From Sphagnum magellanicum (taxonomy: Eukaryota > Streptophyta > Sphagnopsida > Sphagnales > Sphagnaceae), in NCBI GenBank assembly GCA_021904315.1, contig CM038917.1, positions 1,364,001 through 1,428,000 on the forward strand: a DNA stretch of 64,000 nucleotides. Reading direction: 5' to 3'. The translations under genes were made by a program, and so were the position numbers. Each line of letters opens with the position of its first letter. Within the stretch, counting starts at the first letter, position 1. The notes under the pieces are model-generated. The model had not been told where the DNA came from. It saw only the letters and a list, made by a program, of their open reading frames with translations, and ran no database searches. Of this stretch, positions 34,737 to 46,787 are shown piece by piece.

Positions 34737-37700
34737 CTAGGAATTCATTGAGGAGCTGCCGGTGTGCACCTGAACTATAACACTGTTGAGGATAATGTCT
34801 CGACAGCAGACATGACTGGCGTACACGATCTCCAGCTCCAACAACTCCAGAGCTTTTACCAGCTGCAGCAGTTCACCTGGCCTCTTTCGACAATTTGCGT
34901 GTAGGTGGTACATCTCTCTTCCGCCATGTATTATTTCCACTTTCATCTGGGACCAACCGTCAACTGTTTTCTGCCACAAATTAGCATGAATTCAAAACCA
35001 ATACAATTGATCTGAATTAACTAGCAGAAGAGGCTCGGAACGCCGAAGCTTACGGAAATTCATGTCGTCTATGCATACGTTCAATATTCAAAGTCCGCAT
35101 TTGGCTGCAAGTATACTGCATGAAGATCAGTGTTGTAATGATCACCAGTGTAGCCTGTGTCGCTGACCCAGGTGTAAACATGACTATTTAATTGCTCCCA
35201 ATGTGAACAAGACCTTGACAATAAAGTTGAATTGTGAAAAATCTATTCTAAATTTTAAATTAATTTCTTCAGTGATAAAAATTCCTCAAAAATTCAATAT
35301 CCCCTCCCCCCCCCCCCCCCCCCCCATAGTTCTAAAAATTACAAAATCACCTTCAAGAAATCTCAAATAAACAAATAAAACAAACAAACAACCTTCCCTA
35401 ATAGATAGATTGGGATATGAATTGGTCAGATATTCAAATCTTCTTCCCAACTTGGAAGACTTAAACAATACTAGTCATAATTGAGTCCTAGTACTAAGCA
35501 TGTCTTTCCATTAGACTGCTATGATCACATATTCAATTGACATGGTGTCTTTCCATTAGGCTGTTGTGATCGCAGATTCTATAATGATAGGAGCTTTCCA
35601 TTATCTTTTCCTAGCTACCTCTGCTCACAACCATCTCACAGCTCTGCTAGTCACATGTTGGCAAAATGTTGGTGCTTTGAGAGTTGTGGGTCAAATTATG
35701 ACTCACCACAAAATGACATTTGACTATCTTAATTTTCATGAGAACATGTTCTCAAGATCCTACATTGATTAACTACATATTGTGCTCTCAGTCACCTCAC
35801 AACTCTACCGATCATGTGGTGACAAAATGTAGGTGTTTTAAGAGGTGTGAGTCAAATTGTGACTCATCACAAAATAACATCTATCTTTTTTGCTATGGGA
35901 ACATGTTCTTAGAGTTCTTAATCACACCACATTGTGCTCACAGTCACCTTACAGCTCTATTGGTCAGGCATTCATCAAATGCAGGTGCTATGAGAGTTAT
36001 GAGTCAAATTATGACTCATCACAAAGTGACAATTATTCTTTTCTTTATGGGAATGTGTTCTCAAAGTTCCTAAGATGGATTAATCGCATATTTTCACTAC
36101 AAATATAGCTCTTCAATGGAAAACACCTACCCATCCAGCAAGACACAAGGCCCTGTGTGGGTGACTTTCCACTGCTTTGATCAGAGCACACTGTGTAAGT
36201 GTGATCAGAGCAGCCTAATGGAAAGAGACCTTAACATGATCTAGAAACATGCATTAGGCTGCTATGATCATAGCACACACGGTTTGTACCTGGGATCATC
36301 GCAGCCTAACATTTGGAAAGAGACCCTAACATGATGTAAAGACATGCATGGTTCTTTCAAGTACTTGCTGGTCTGAGTACTACTTCACATTTTGGTCAAT
36401 TTGAGTTGCTGATCTAGTCAGGAGACTCAAGACGTGAGCAGCTAATCTTTTTTTTCATAAGAAAATGAATGGGCTTACTTACGTCCAGAAAGTCTCTCCT
36501 CCAGAGTTTTTGCCGGTGAGATGATCAACTGAGACGGTTGATAGCTGGCCGCGTCGATGATCGGACGAATTATTACTTCATTTGATGTCGTGATGTCGTC
36601 TCTGGTGGCGATCTCTGCATCATGTGAATCATCGACTGTCTTCAATTCGCTAGCTGCAGAATTCCTTCGAGTTATGCAATCGCCGACGTCGGGTCCAGTG
36701 ATAGGAGTAGTTACAAGTCTTCCGGGGGAGCTCAGGCTGCACTTTTGTTCCAGTCGTGAATTCTCTGTCTCAATATCCTCCACCTCTTTCTGAAGCTCCC
36801 GGATATAGTCAATGGCATCCCCTACGATGGAAGCTTTGTCCATCTGCAAAGGTTCATGATGCGGGACCGTCACATGTACGTCAATGGTCGCACTAGTCAT
36901 GTCAATACTAGGCATCCTCCATACATGAAGATTGCAAAATCAATCATGTAGCTAGAAACTTCGAGACTCTATACACTTTATGGCACTCCTCGTAGGGAAA
37001 AGAGGGGAAACCTCTGAAGAATTAAAAGCTGAATTAACAAAACATAGAGAAAGCTCTCCAAGGGGAAATGTGGGATCAGAATAAGTTTCAAGGTTTTATT
37101 CTAATTTTCCCATTGTGAAAAAGAGGGATCATTGTATTTTCCTATTGTCAAACAAACCATTTCTTGTTTGCATAGGCGAAATTCAAACTTCTTCTTGATG
37201 GTCCCCGAGGGAAACCTAAAATAGTTTTCTTGTGTATATCTTGTTCTTGTGTTAAAGAGGGGAAATCAAATTGAAGACGAGTACAGTACTGCACATGTAT
37301 ATATCTGTACCAATAAATTCACCTTGCTGATCTTGGGAACTACGCTCCTGAGAGTGTAGAGACCGTCGTTGAGCTTTTTCCTGCGCTTGCGCTCCGAGAA
37401 AAGGTTCTTGGAAACCATGTCATCAGCAGCTGCAGGTGACCAGTTGCTTTCTCTAGTCACGCCCTGTTTCTCACAGTAGGACACCTCCCCGATGTCTTCC
37501 TCGACTGTGTAATCCGGCACGCTCACGTACGTCTGCGTGATCCTGGTTCCCACGTTCTGTGACGACTCTCGCCGGAGCGAGTTTAGATGAACTTCTTCGC
37601 GAGGAGAACACCTTACCAATGATACGGTTTGCACATCTTGTATGGGGAGATTATGACCCCCCGCGTGACTAGACCTTGGATCATATAAGGATTCGTATAA

Positions 37701-38615
37701 AAACTCTCCTGAACTGGCATTTCTATCAACGGTCTTGTCCTCTTTTGCAGATATTGCTTCCAGCTCTAAGCCTGGCCGATCAGCCGGATCCCTAGTTCTC
37801 ATGATCTTTGCAGGCGAAGACGTTCTTCCTTTAGTAGTCTCAGTTCGTTGCTGTGGAGGAAACTCATATTGCTCTTCTTTCAAACCCTCACGCCAATGCA
37901 AAATATGATGAGTACTAGTCTGATCATCGCGCGGATCACAAGCTTCAAAATTCTGGGTAACCTGCGCCGAGCCAGACACAATGGCAGTGCCATCTCCCTG
38001 CAGTTTCATATCATGTGAAGAAATATTGGAACTTGGAGTGCACCGGCGTATGCCCTCCTCATGCAGCTTCCAGAAAGAATCTTCGCAATATTGTCTTGCT
38101 GCAGTACTAGATGGCTTCTTTGACAGCAACTCTGGGTTTTCGTATAAGCTGGCCCTTTCAGTACTACAATGCGCCGCTTCGTGAACTTCCTGCAGTGGTT
38201 TCAATGTTTCCAGCTCACTTTGCAGGACACGAGCTTGCAGGTACATGGTATTTATATGCTGATGATCCGCAGTGTCGATCTGCTGTACTGCGTTGAGGGG
38301 CATAGAACTAGTAAGGCCAAACTGAGAAAGAAGATCAAAGTCCCATTTCTCTGTTGCGTACATGTAATCTGACGACGAGTGACATGAGAGCTGCTGCTCG
38401 GGAATTCCTTCAGGGTATTCTGCCAGAAACTGCAGCGCCTGTTTCCGATAGATCTGATCACTAGCACTAGAGGGCGATAGCTGCTGGTGCTGAGGAGGAA
38501 CCCTTTCAAATGAACTGAAGAGCTCGTCGACATAGTTGCCTTCAGTTGCTGCAGCCATAACGCGAGTTGATGTATAGCCCGTACTCGACCATGGATCAAA
38601 AGCATCAGCTGTCAT
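34737..38615 (-). CDS. bHLH transcription factor with C-terminal ACT-like domain (AMS/ICE-like broad group)
   Basis: A nuclear DNA-binding protein. Exon 1, 38615-37323, encodes about 430 residues of unrecognised N-terminus and then the basic region and helix 1 (KNLFSERKRRKKLNDGLYTL, RSVVPKISK). Exon 2, 36843-36483, encodes the loop and helix 2 (MDKASIVGDAIDYIRELQKE) and a leucine-rich extension. The intron between them (37322-36844) has GT-AG ends and falls exactly in the loop, where many plant bHLH genes have one. Exon 2 ends at an excellent GTAAGT donor in phase 1. The last exon, 34970-34737, encodes an ACT-like fold (MKVEIIHGGREMYHLHANCR, KRPGELLQLVKALELLELEI) but must be entered in phase 0, so a small exon between them is missing or broken. 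E-box residues Glu and Arg of the basic region are present. The start is the first in-frame ATG; TTG at 38639 is preceded by an AG acceptor-like TTGTAG, so an upstream exon is possible. Confidence 0.8.
35306..35325. repeat. Poly-C run of 20
   Basis: Twenty consecutive C on the plus strand, preceded by CCCCT, in the last intron region of the bHLH gene. The transcribed strand of this gene would carry a G-run. Its length is easily miscounted in assembly. Confidence 0.9.
35503..36323. mobile_element. Inverted-repeat element with a triplicated core, inside the bHLH gene
   Basis: The left arm word TCTTTCCATTAGGCTGYTRT (variants at 35503 and 35548) is the reverse complement of the right arm GATCAGAGCAGCCTAATGGA at 36203, with a second diverged right arm near 36293-36323. 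Both arms are therefore doubled. Between them is a tandem array of three units of about 155 bp: GACTCAYCACAAARTRAC starts at 35700, 35861 and 36013. The structure is that of a foldback or composite MITE. No transposase is encoded. Confidence 0.65.
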
Positions 38616-38657
38616 TAACACACTAGCTGCTGTGTTCAAGGTCTCTGCTCCAAATCC

Positions 38658-38870
38658 CTACAACAAATGTTCACAGAGTTTCAGCAGGAATAAGTAGACC
38701 GTAGTCCGTAATTTGTTGAAGCAGGCCGGGCGAGCTGAAAACAGCTGAATTGGACACATGAGCATGTTCGCCTTGCTCCTTTTGCCACTGATAGATCCAG
38801 AGATCTGCGGCTGCTCAAGAAGCTGAGATTTAGATCCGTTGGATGCAGCACGAAACCCGTAGACTACCAT
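38658..38870 (-). CDS. 71-codon open frame upstream of the bHLH start; possible uORF or first exon
   Basis: Starts at an ATG at 38870 and ends at TAG 38660-38658, 42 bp before the presumed bHLH start. The product (MVVYGFRAASNGSKSQLLEQ and following) is unrecognised. It could be a leader uORF. It could also be part of a first exon joined to TTGTAG|GGATTTGG at about 38658, though any intron here would be too short unless the donor lies far upstream. Confidence 0.3.
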   Translation of the reverse strand: MVVYGFRAASNGSKSQLLEQPQISGSISGKRSKANMLMCPIQLFSARPACFNKLRTTVYLFLLKLCEHLL

Positions 38871-40087
38871 TTCACATCAGATCAAGCTACTAGCTTGACA
38901 AGTACCGAATCGTCGAATCCGGATTCTGTTAGTATACATGCCTAAGAATGATCAATAAAGTTCAAACAAATTGAAGAAAAAAATCGCTGCAAACAAGATG
39001 CAATTCGTTGGCAATCAGCAGCTTACTACAGTACTAGGCACCCAATGCTTGCAGGTACCTTCATCATGTCCAAATCCTCAAGATGCAGCAGCGAGTCGTG
39101 GACACGATTCTAGTGCCGAGCTGATGATGATGAGCCACCGGAAATCAACTACGGTGCTGGTACTCGACCCTCTCTAGTCGCTCTCTTCCTTCCTTCCTCC
39201 CTCCCTCTTTCTTGACAAAACTACAATGTATGAACCCGCTACTGCTGCACTGATCAGTAGTGCAAGAGGAAATGCACAACTCCGGCATCGCGGCTAGCTA
39301 CTGCAAAATCATCAAATCGTGTTTCTCTGCAATAGTCTCATGACAAGCTCAAATGTCATGAGTTAATGATCAGCAGCAGCAGCAGGTGCAGCAGGGACTT
39401 CATAGTTATACCTCACATGGCCTGACCTGCTCAAAGCGTACCTACTCATTTCTCCACTTGCTGGTACTACTAGGTAAGGTAGTTCATCAAACAGATGGGT
39501 TGTTTTTCAATGATGAGATAAGTATTGGTCCCAGGGTCTTATCCAGAGAAGGTCTTTCTTATTCAGAGTTGGGGACGTTCACAAAATGACTGTCTTTGAA
39601 AATCATTATTATTATAACTTTATAAAGAAAAAGACAATAAAGACTGGCTGACTGCATCCTCCAATGTTTTGCTTTATGATATTCTCAGACTTCATTCTAA
39701 TATATGTAGTAGTTTTGCTTCTTCTTTTGCAACTATGTGTTCACCAATAGTGTAGCCCTCAGTGAGATTAGGTTTGTTATTCAGCCCTTTCAGACGGAGT
39801 TCATGGCCTGGGTGAACCCATGTTAGTTCCTTGACCTTTTCGAGTGTGGCCTCTTAGTGGCCATATCAAGCCCCCAAATATGTTAGATTTGAACTCAGAG
39901 ACCCTGATTTAGTTGAAGAATGGGATATTTCTAATATTTAGAAATACTTTAAATGGATGTTGGGATTTTAACATGGGTGCTGGCTCACCCAAGGTGGAGT
40001 TTCATTTGGACCAACAGTTTGTGGAATGTTCAACAGGTTTTACTCTGAACAATTAAAGGTTTGTAAAGCACTTTGAGAATGTTTTAT
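38871..40087. other. Upstream region of the bHLH gene, then intergenic
   Basis: The first 500 bp contain a pyrimidine tract near 39184-39215 (GA-rich on the gene's strand) and a CAG run near 39372-39385. They probably hold the leader and promoter of the bHLH gene. No second gene is seen up to 40087. Confidence 0.4.
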
Positions 40088-41583
40088 AAGAGCAGCTCCA
40101 CCCATAGGTGATACATCTAGGCTTTAAACAATATTTCTCACCTCTAAAATTACTTATTTTGAGTTTCCCAAACTTTACCCACAAACGTGAAATCAGGATT
40201 GAAAAAGTTGAGAGATTACTAATAACAAACCACTTGCACCAAATAATCTATCTGGCCAATCAAGGAGCAAGTGTTGAATTGTGTAGTGGCTTTTGCTAAC
40301 CTTAGCATCTTGTGCAAAACTGGTGACCCAAAACCATTTCACTGAATCAAATAAGCAAGTGTTTACTGTTCTGAATGAAGAACATGTTGTGCAGTGCACC
40401 AGTGAAGATACTATAAGAAACATATTTGGAAGGCACCTTATGTCTCTCAATATCCCTTTTTCAAAAGAGGACAACTCTTTCACCTTCTCATTAACGATAG
40501 GAGGGATGTTATGTGTCCTTGTAATGGAGTAAGATCCCTTGCACATTTAAGAAGTAGGCATAAGAACCCACCCCCCTTGATCTCAATACGAACTTAGGTT
40601 TATTATAACATTCGTCTTGCCTTGCACGGTATCGTGGGTAAAGCCCACGGGTGGTGGACAAAGCCCTACCACCTCATCCTAGACCCCTTATCTGAGGAAT
40701 GTCCCACCTTGGGGCTTTATTCTACTCCTTTTCAAGGAACTTCGTGAAACTATTGTATTTAATCTGGTTTGAACTTGTCCTAGGGGAGCAGAGCCATTAT
40801 GTGATGATTTCAACTGTTGCTAGCTTGAACTTGCCATAAGGGGCAAAGCCTGAAACCCAAAGTGAGTGCATTCCCAAAATAAGGGGCTTAGGATGACAAG
40901 GTGGTGGTTGAAGCTCACCCGACATTTTGGGAATTTTCCCTATGGGTTACACTCATGGTAAAGAACATGTGAAAGGTTATAATGGACCTAAACTTAGGTA
41001 AATCACAAGACCTTGGAGGAAGGCTTTTAGCTATGTTGCTCAGTTTCAGTTTTGTGGCCACTTGCAATTCTTAAAACTTGAAAAGGTAGTTCTGGGGAGT
41101 TCAAGAATTGTCTCAAGAATCGATCGGGCAGTTCTTGGGGAGTGAAGAATTAGAATCGATCTGGTGATTCTTGAGGACTAAAAAACGACCACAAGAATTG
41201 GTTCAGTAATCGTTATGTGTAGGCGGTTGGTAAGGATCCTAGGTTAAAGTAACTCCAGTTATAACCGAAAAGTGACCCAACGTGTCACTTTTTGTGCCAC
41301 AATGGCATGATGCTCTAAAGTAGCTAGGATGATGGGGTTTGAAAACCTTTGAATAAAAGGATTTGTTGTGTACCTACTTCATCAAATAACATTTATTGAG
41401 AAAAATATGTTGCTAAACATCGTAGGCCAGCCAACTTTATTGGTCCACTTGTAGCTTTTAGTTACAATTTAAAAATATATTGTGCAATGTTTACAGTTTA
41501 TGGGTGAGGTAGAAGTAACTCACACTAGATTTAGAAATAGTGGTAGTGTTCATTTTCACTCTTGTGGATGGAGTTGCTCTCAG
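40088..41583. mobile_element. Non-autonomous DNA element related to the PFP-intron MITE
   Basis: The left end TAAGAGCAGCTCCACCCAT (from 40088) and the right end near 41562-41583, on the minus strand GAGAGCAACTCCATCCAC, form inverted repeats. The first 300 bp match the element at 20741 (GAGATTACTAATAACAA, ATCTGGCCAATCAA, TGTGCAAAACT). This copy is about 1.5 kb and may include another insertion in its middle; text near 40770-40850 is shared with 23470-23510. No intact coding frame. Confidence 0.5.
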
Positions 41584-42960
41584 TAGGGGTTATGTCTGTT
41601 GTACGTCATAGGGGTGAAGGTTGACGTTAGTCTCAGCCCTTTCTTCATGAATTGTCATGCAAATTTTTAAAATCAGTTTTTGGCAAATGTTTTAATTTCA
41701 GCACCATTTGTACCTTTAACAAATTTTATGCATTTTGACAACTTTCAAATATTACATATCGTATTCCCAAATTGATCAGCCTCATTTGACCAAACCATCC
41801 TTATACCTTAAAACTCAGAACTGGATAAAAGCTCGAATGAATGGATGGTCCTATCAAAATAAGAGCTGTTAAAATTGAGAATTGACCCCAAAAAAATTGA
41901 CCTATACCCAGAACTTCAAGGTTCTGATTTTCTGAATTTTTTATGAAGAATTGAAACTAGAAACTCTTTATTTTTATGAAAATTTTACAAACTGAAACCA
42001 ACTGTTCTTTTAGAATCCTAAGAACTTGTAAGCAACACTAATTTTTCACCCACTTTTTAACGTGTAGGTGTAATATCCCTCCTTGTTCATAAGACCAACA
42101 ATCATGGATACCATAGTATCTAGGCCAGTTCAATAGGCTCTTGTCAAATATTTAATTAATTTTTAAAAATCCAATTCAACATTTTTTAATTATTTTTATT
42201 TTCAATAAAAAATGTAATAACTTTTGGATATTTTGACAATAATAAATGTCATATGTGCATTCATTGGTAGTTTTTTTTTTTCTATTATAAATTTTTTGAT
42301 TTAAAGTTTTACAACATAGGTATAAGATGTAAGATTGGTGCATTGATAACCTCATTTCAATTCTTGGTACCACTTCTCTATTTTGAAGGAATAGTTTGCA
42401 ATAAAAGATAGTTTGCATTGAATAGATTTTAATAAGTATATACTTGGAAACGAATGGAGAGATTAGACAAAGAATGAATTCTTGCTATTTATTTATGTCC
42501 AGAGAGGTTTGCATCAAGATCAATAATTTGCATTGAAGAGTTTAGTGTATTAAGGAGCATGCAAGTGCAAAAAAATTGCTAACCTACTTCTATGGAACAT
42601 ATGTTTGCAAAGACTTATTATACCTATGTAGAAATGGAAAAGTTGAATGAAAAGTAGTTTGATACCTAAATGGGCACTCAACAAAAACAACAAAAATTGT
42701 TAACAAGGTTGTTTAAGCTCATCACGAAAGATGAGCATCTCAACATTTTACAGCACATGAAGTTGATTTGTTGAAATAGGTTGCACAAGAGAAAGATACC
42801 TAAAACGCAATACAAAGGCTTCTGGTTGGTCGGCCTAAGTAATTCAAAGGAGTTCTATAAGCAAATGATGAAATCAAACAAGAGTCAAATGAAGAACAAG
42901 CAAGAGAAAGATCATGTGTGCATAAGCACATGACATACATCAACTAGTTTCAACAAGACT
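41584..42960. other. Intergenic, no gene recognised
   Basis: AT-rich. The segment near 41920-42045 has GGTTCTGATT and ends in GCAACACTA, like the right end of the MITE at 22842, but no left end is seen. From about 42480 the sequence may already belong to the transposon fossil that follows. Confidence 0.4.
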
Positions 42961-44357
42961 TATGGCCACCCATCATGGTAGCAATCAAGAAATACCATGG
43001 TAACAAAATTGATGCCCTCCATTTCTTAAAAATTGCTTACAAAAAACCAAGATGTCCTAGTCCTTATGAAAAATGTGGTAGATATAGCCTCTATGATTGG
43101 TTTACAAATAGAAGAGAAGTTAAAGCCAAATATGCCCATCTAGCTGAATTAACCACACAAATTCAAACCAAGAAATAAAACTTACCGGTCCTTGAAAATT
43201 ACCCTATATTTAGAGATTCTATGGTAGCCATGTTGCAAAAGATGAAGGAGGTAGGTCAACCCCTAGCAACCTTTATTATACAACCCATATTTCATGGAAT
43301 GATCAAATCTTTAACCCTTGATGTGATTTGTGACACCAAACCTAGTGGGTTTAAGGTCACTTGAAAGTGGACCCACCAATTCATGAAGCATTACATGAAT
43401 TGGACATTCAGGACTAATAAATTCATGGCTTATCATGTTGCTTACTTAGCCAAGGCCTACAACATTCCCCCTTCACTTATTATCATTAATGATCAAACCA
43501 GGATCCATTTGGTACCTACAGTAGGAGAGTGTACATGGGAAAGTAGGGGCTCCAAACATATCCATATATTTGGCATAGAAAACAAATGGCAGGTGATTAT
43601 GGTGGTATCCTCATTTTTAGCAAAAATATATCTACCCATTACAAATCATCTTCATAGGCACTATAGGAAGGACATTGCCACTAAACAACCAAAGAAGAGC
43701 AATGTGTGTAGTTCCTTACCACCAAGTTCAGATTGAATTATTGGGACTACAAACACATCAAAAACTAGTTTGGTTGTTAGAGCATACACAAAAGTCAAAA
43801 ATTCTTGGGTTGGATAAAATAAAAACATCCAAATATCTTGGTTTTTTTGTTCCAAAAAACTAACCCAACATTCTCCAACTAGTTGATGTCATTTTGCAAT
43901 GCCCACTCAAGCATGCATTCAAGATGGAGTTCAATAATTGGATAGTTGGGGTCATCAAAATAGCCAATTGAAAGTGGTAAAGATCCCAACGTTGATTTCA
44001 AAATGAACCATTTCAAACCACGGATCTATGAGTGGTTACACAATGCATGGAAAGAATTAAGAAGAAAATAAACAAGGCTGGGAGAAAACAAGGTTTATAA
44101 GAACTTGGAGCAATGAATTTCAACTTGCTACCATGTATGTAAACACAACTACTTCTATTTTTATAGTAACACATGACATTGAAGAAAACATGGAGATTGA
44201 TGAACCATGCACTAATCCAATAGAAACAACATTTGTTGTCATGGGGTGTTGTTTAAATGAAAAATCAACACCACCATCAATTCCAACAATTTTGCCTTCT
44301 TCAAGTGTAGGTGTCATTGGTTTGAGACTACGAACATCAACTAAAAAGCCAAAGTAA
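42960..44357 (+). pseudogene. DDE_1 (pogo/Tigger-like) transposase, second family, broken
   Basis: An N-terminal part at 42975-43178 (KKPRCPSPYEKCGRYSLYDW) is followed past a stop by VLENYPIFRDSMVAMLQKM (about 43185-43250). The central part at 43383-43736 holds NIPPSLIIINDQTRIHLVPT with the first catalytic Asp, then ECTWESRGSKHIHIFGIENK. Later pieces are ILQLVDVILQCPLKHAFKME (about 43870-43930) and a tail with THDIEENMEIDEP and SSSVGVIGLRLRTSTKKPK to 44357. Stops, frameshifts and apparently a deletion of the segment carrying the second catalytic Asp separate them. It is not a copy of the element at 5794-8110. Confidence 0.7.
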
Positions 44358-45249
44358 TAAGTAATCAAGTTTTTCAATTATGTAGTACTAAAGTATAAAA
44401 GAAACTAGGAAAAACCATGCTTAAATTATTTTCAAAACATCTACTAACTTGTTGGAAACCTTGGATTTCCTTCCTAATGTAATTTACCAACAAAAAAATT
44501 TCTTCTCAACCCACAAAATTAGAAAGATGGACAAACTTACATTCAAAACCAAAGAAAATTTTCACTAAGTTTGTAGGCATTTTTGTTATTTTGAAACCAA
44601 TTCCTTGATAATTTTAACATGTCAAAACACCTTCATTTTTCAATAGTTAATTAGGACCATAATTTTTGAACCTTCCTCTCAAATTGCAAATGTCCAAAAA
44701 ATACATCATGAGTAGACACAATTTTCAATGGGTGAAAGCATGTAAAATATACCAAAAAAATCAACAAAAAAATATCAAGTTTAAAAAGAGGCAATTTTTT
44801 CATGAAAACACAAGATTCAAATTTGAATTAAATTTCATTTTTAAACTATTGAGCCCTCAATTGGAATTATTATAAATCAACTAAAAAATTTTAAAAATTG
44901 GAATAATAATAGTAAGGAATAAGTACATTTGAAATTGACTAGCCAATATGGTGTTCAAACCTACTTTTTCATCAAAAAAATTAATGAAATATACATGTAT
45001 GAAGTTATAACATAAAGATCATTGTATATTCAAGGGCATCACCAAAAAACAAATCTATTTTCTCTTTGGTAGAATATACTTGACACATATTTGAATCAAA
45101 TCTTAAACTGCAAAAAGTAAGTTTTAAAAGCCACTTACATTTAGAAAAATCTACTTGAAACCTATTTTTACATGCAAAATTTAAAAATAATGTGTTATAA
45201 TGAAAAAATATCTTGTTATTTATCATTCAACTAAAAAAGTTTAATGTAT
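44358..45249. other. Intergenic flank of the Ty3 element
   Basis: AT-rich sequence with no recognisable gene or repeat. Confidence 0.5.
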
Positions 45250-46052
45250 TGTAACCCTAAATTAGGTTACATCAACTTCTGGGTGTCACTGATCAGGGAA
45301 GTGGGCTGTTGGTTAGTTGAGTCGTTTTGTCTCTATGACGGCTGCCTTTGCATTACATCTGCATGGGGAGTACCATTTGGTCTGTGTAGGGTATTTTTGT
45401 TGGGAGATTTTGTTGGACAGCTGCTATTGAATGGAGGCTGGATGGCGGCTCCAACGTTATGATCTGGGTCGGCGCTGCAATTATGAAATGGCAGTCTGGG
45501 AGCGTTTCGGAGAAAAAGCTTCGGGAGGAAGTGAACGGGGTTCTAGGAAGAAAAAGATCAGGAGGGCTATTTGGGAAGAGCAGGGGGGATTTTTTTTTGG
45601 AAGAAGAGAAGTTGGGTAGAAGAAAGCTTAGCCGTGTTAGTAATCTTCCATTGCGTCTAACGGAGAGCTGAGCTTCTGTTGCAGGAGAATTGGAGAGAGA
45701 GACAGAGAGGAAGAAGCTAAAGGAACTTTCAGACTATTCTCATGAATTTGCTAGAAGAGACGCTTGTACTTTCGGGGATGTATATGTGTTGTGAATAAGA
45801 TACACGAGTTCTTTTTTTTTCTCCGAGTTGCATCAGTGTGAAAGTACAGGACAGGAGATGTGTGTTGTGTCGTTGTTGTGTTGTTGTGTATGACAGTCTT
45901 TGAATCATTGAGGATCTGAGCGATCAGGAAGGCATGGACGAGCTTTGAAGATGTCTAAGCATCAATAAGGGTGAGATCGATCTGCAGAACATGGACATCA
46001 GGGTCCACGCAGGAGAGTGCATGTGTTGTTAGGATTCTGGACCCTCTCTTTT
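45250..46052 (+). repeat. 5' long terminal repeat
   Basis: Begins TGTAACCCTAAATTAGG and ends in CTCTCTTTTT just before the primer site. It does not end in the usual CA unless the border is set at GGTATCA, which would overlap the primer site. Confidence 0.88.
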
Positions 46053-46064
46053 TGGTATCAGAGC
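46053..46064 (+). other. Primer binding site, initiator tRNA-Met type
   Basis: TGGTATCAGAGC is complementary to the 3' end of plant initiator methionine tRNA and directly follows the 5' LTR. This is the commonest primer of plant LTR elements. Confidence 0.85.
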
Positions 46065-46130
46065 TTAGGTTGCGTGTCTACAACCTTGGTAGAACTTGTG
46101 GATGTTTAGGTAGAATGATTATTGAGAGCC

Positions 46131-46787
46131 ATGTCTTCGTCTAGTGGCGAGGAGATTCCTGTGGAAGAGGTGACCCAGGAGATCAAAGAGCAACAACTTG
46201 TTGGTAGATTCGATTTCCTCACTGTTCAGAACGGTCCACAGATAGGAGCAGTGATTTTGCGTTTCCTAGGTTTTGGAGTAGTAAGACTTGTAGGAATAGA
46301 CCCTGACCAAGCTCGAGTAGGAGACATTGTTGTAGAGGTAGCTCATAGTGGTTTCTATACTCATGCACGAGTCTGGTTGAAGGTGATCGATGGAACAAGA
46401 GGGTGGGTGTCGACCTCAGACTTACAGACCAACTTCTACTTCACCTCCTACCTTGCGTAGGGTAGCTCCCGCATATGCTGAGAGGCACGTGCAGTGCCAA
46501 GGCTAGGGGATGTCTGGATTCCTAAGTCGGCAGTGTCACCTAACCATTTCGTGAGATTATATATTCCTAGTGTGGAGGACTTATTTCAGGAGGGAGATCG
46601 TTTACTGCGGGTGGAGCATGGCGGATCGAGATCCCGTTTGATCAGCTGGAAAATCTGGAAGGACTAGGATGGAGGATGGAGATTCCAACAGGAATCTACG
46701 GATGAGCAAAATTTTGATACTGTTCCGTCCAATCTCGAGCCTTTGAGGCCGATACGTGAAGGAGTACAGTCCGAGTTTGCTGTATGA
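46131..46787 (+). pseudogene. Extra ORF between PBS and gag, unrecognised, three internal stops
   Basis: One reading frame of about 218 codons from an ATG at 46131 to TGA 46785-46787, interrupted by TAG at 46458, TGA at 46479 and TAG at 46665 but without a frameshift. The product starts MSSSSGEEIPVEEVTQE and contains RVGDIVVEVAHSGFYTHARV, then WLKVIDGTRGWVSTSDLQ, then VWIPKSAVSPNHFVRLYIPS. The middle part has the look of a small beta-rich SH3-like fold, but I cannot name a family. Most Ty3 elements have gag first, so this is unusual. It may be a diverged gag N-terminus or an acquired gene. Confidence 0.5.

Noticed and set aside
35041..35110. Small bHLH exon between TTGCAG and CC|GTAAGC on the minus strand
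   Set aside because: It has good splice sites, but every phase that would connect exon 2 to the ACT exon hits a stop or breaks the frame.
34737..38615. A specific orthology such as AMS, DYT1, TDR or ICE1
   Set aside because: The bHLH and ACT parts fit this broad group, but the N-terminus is not recognisable and hand comparison cannot choose among them.
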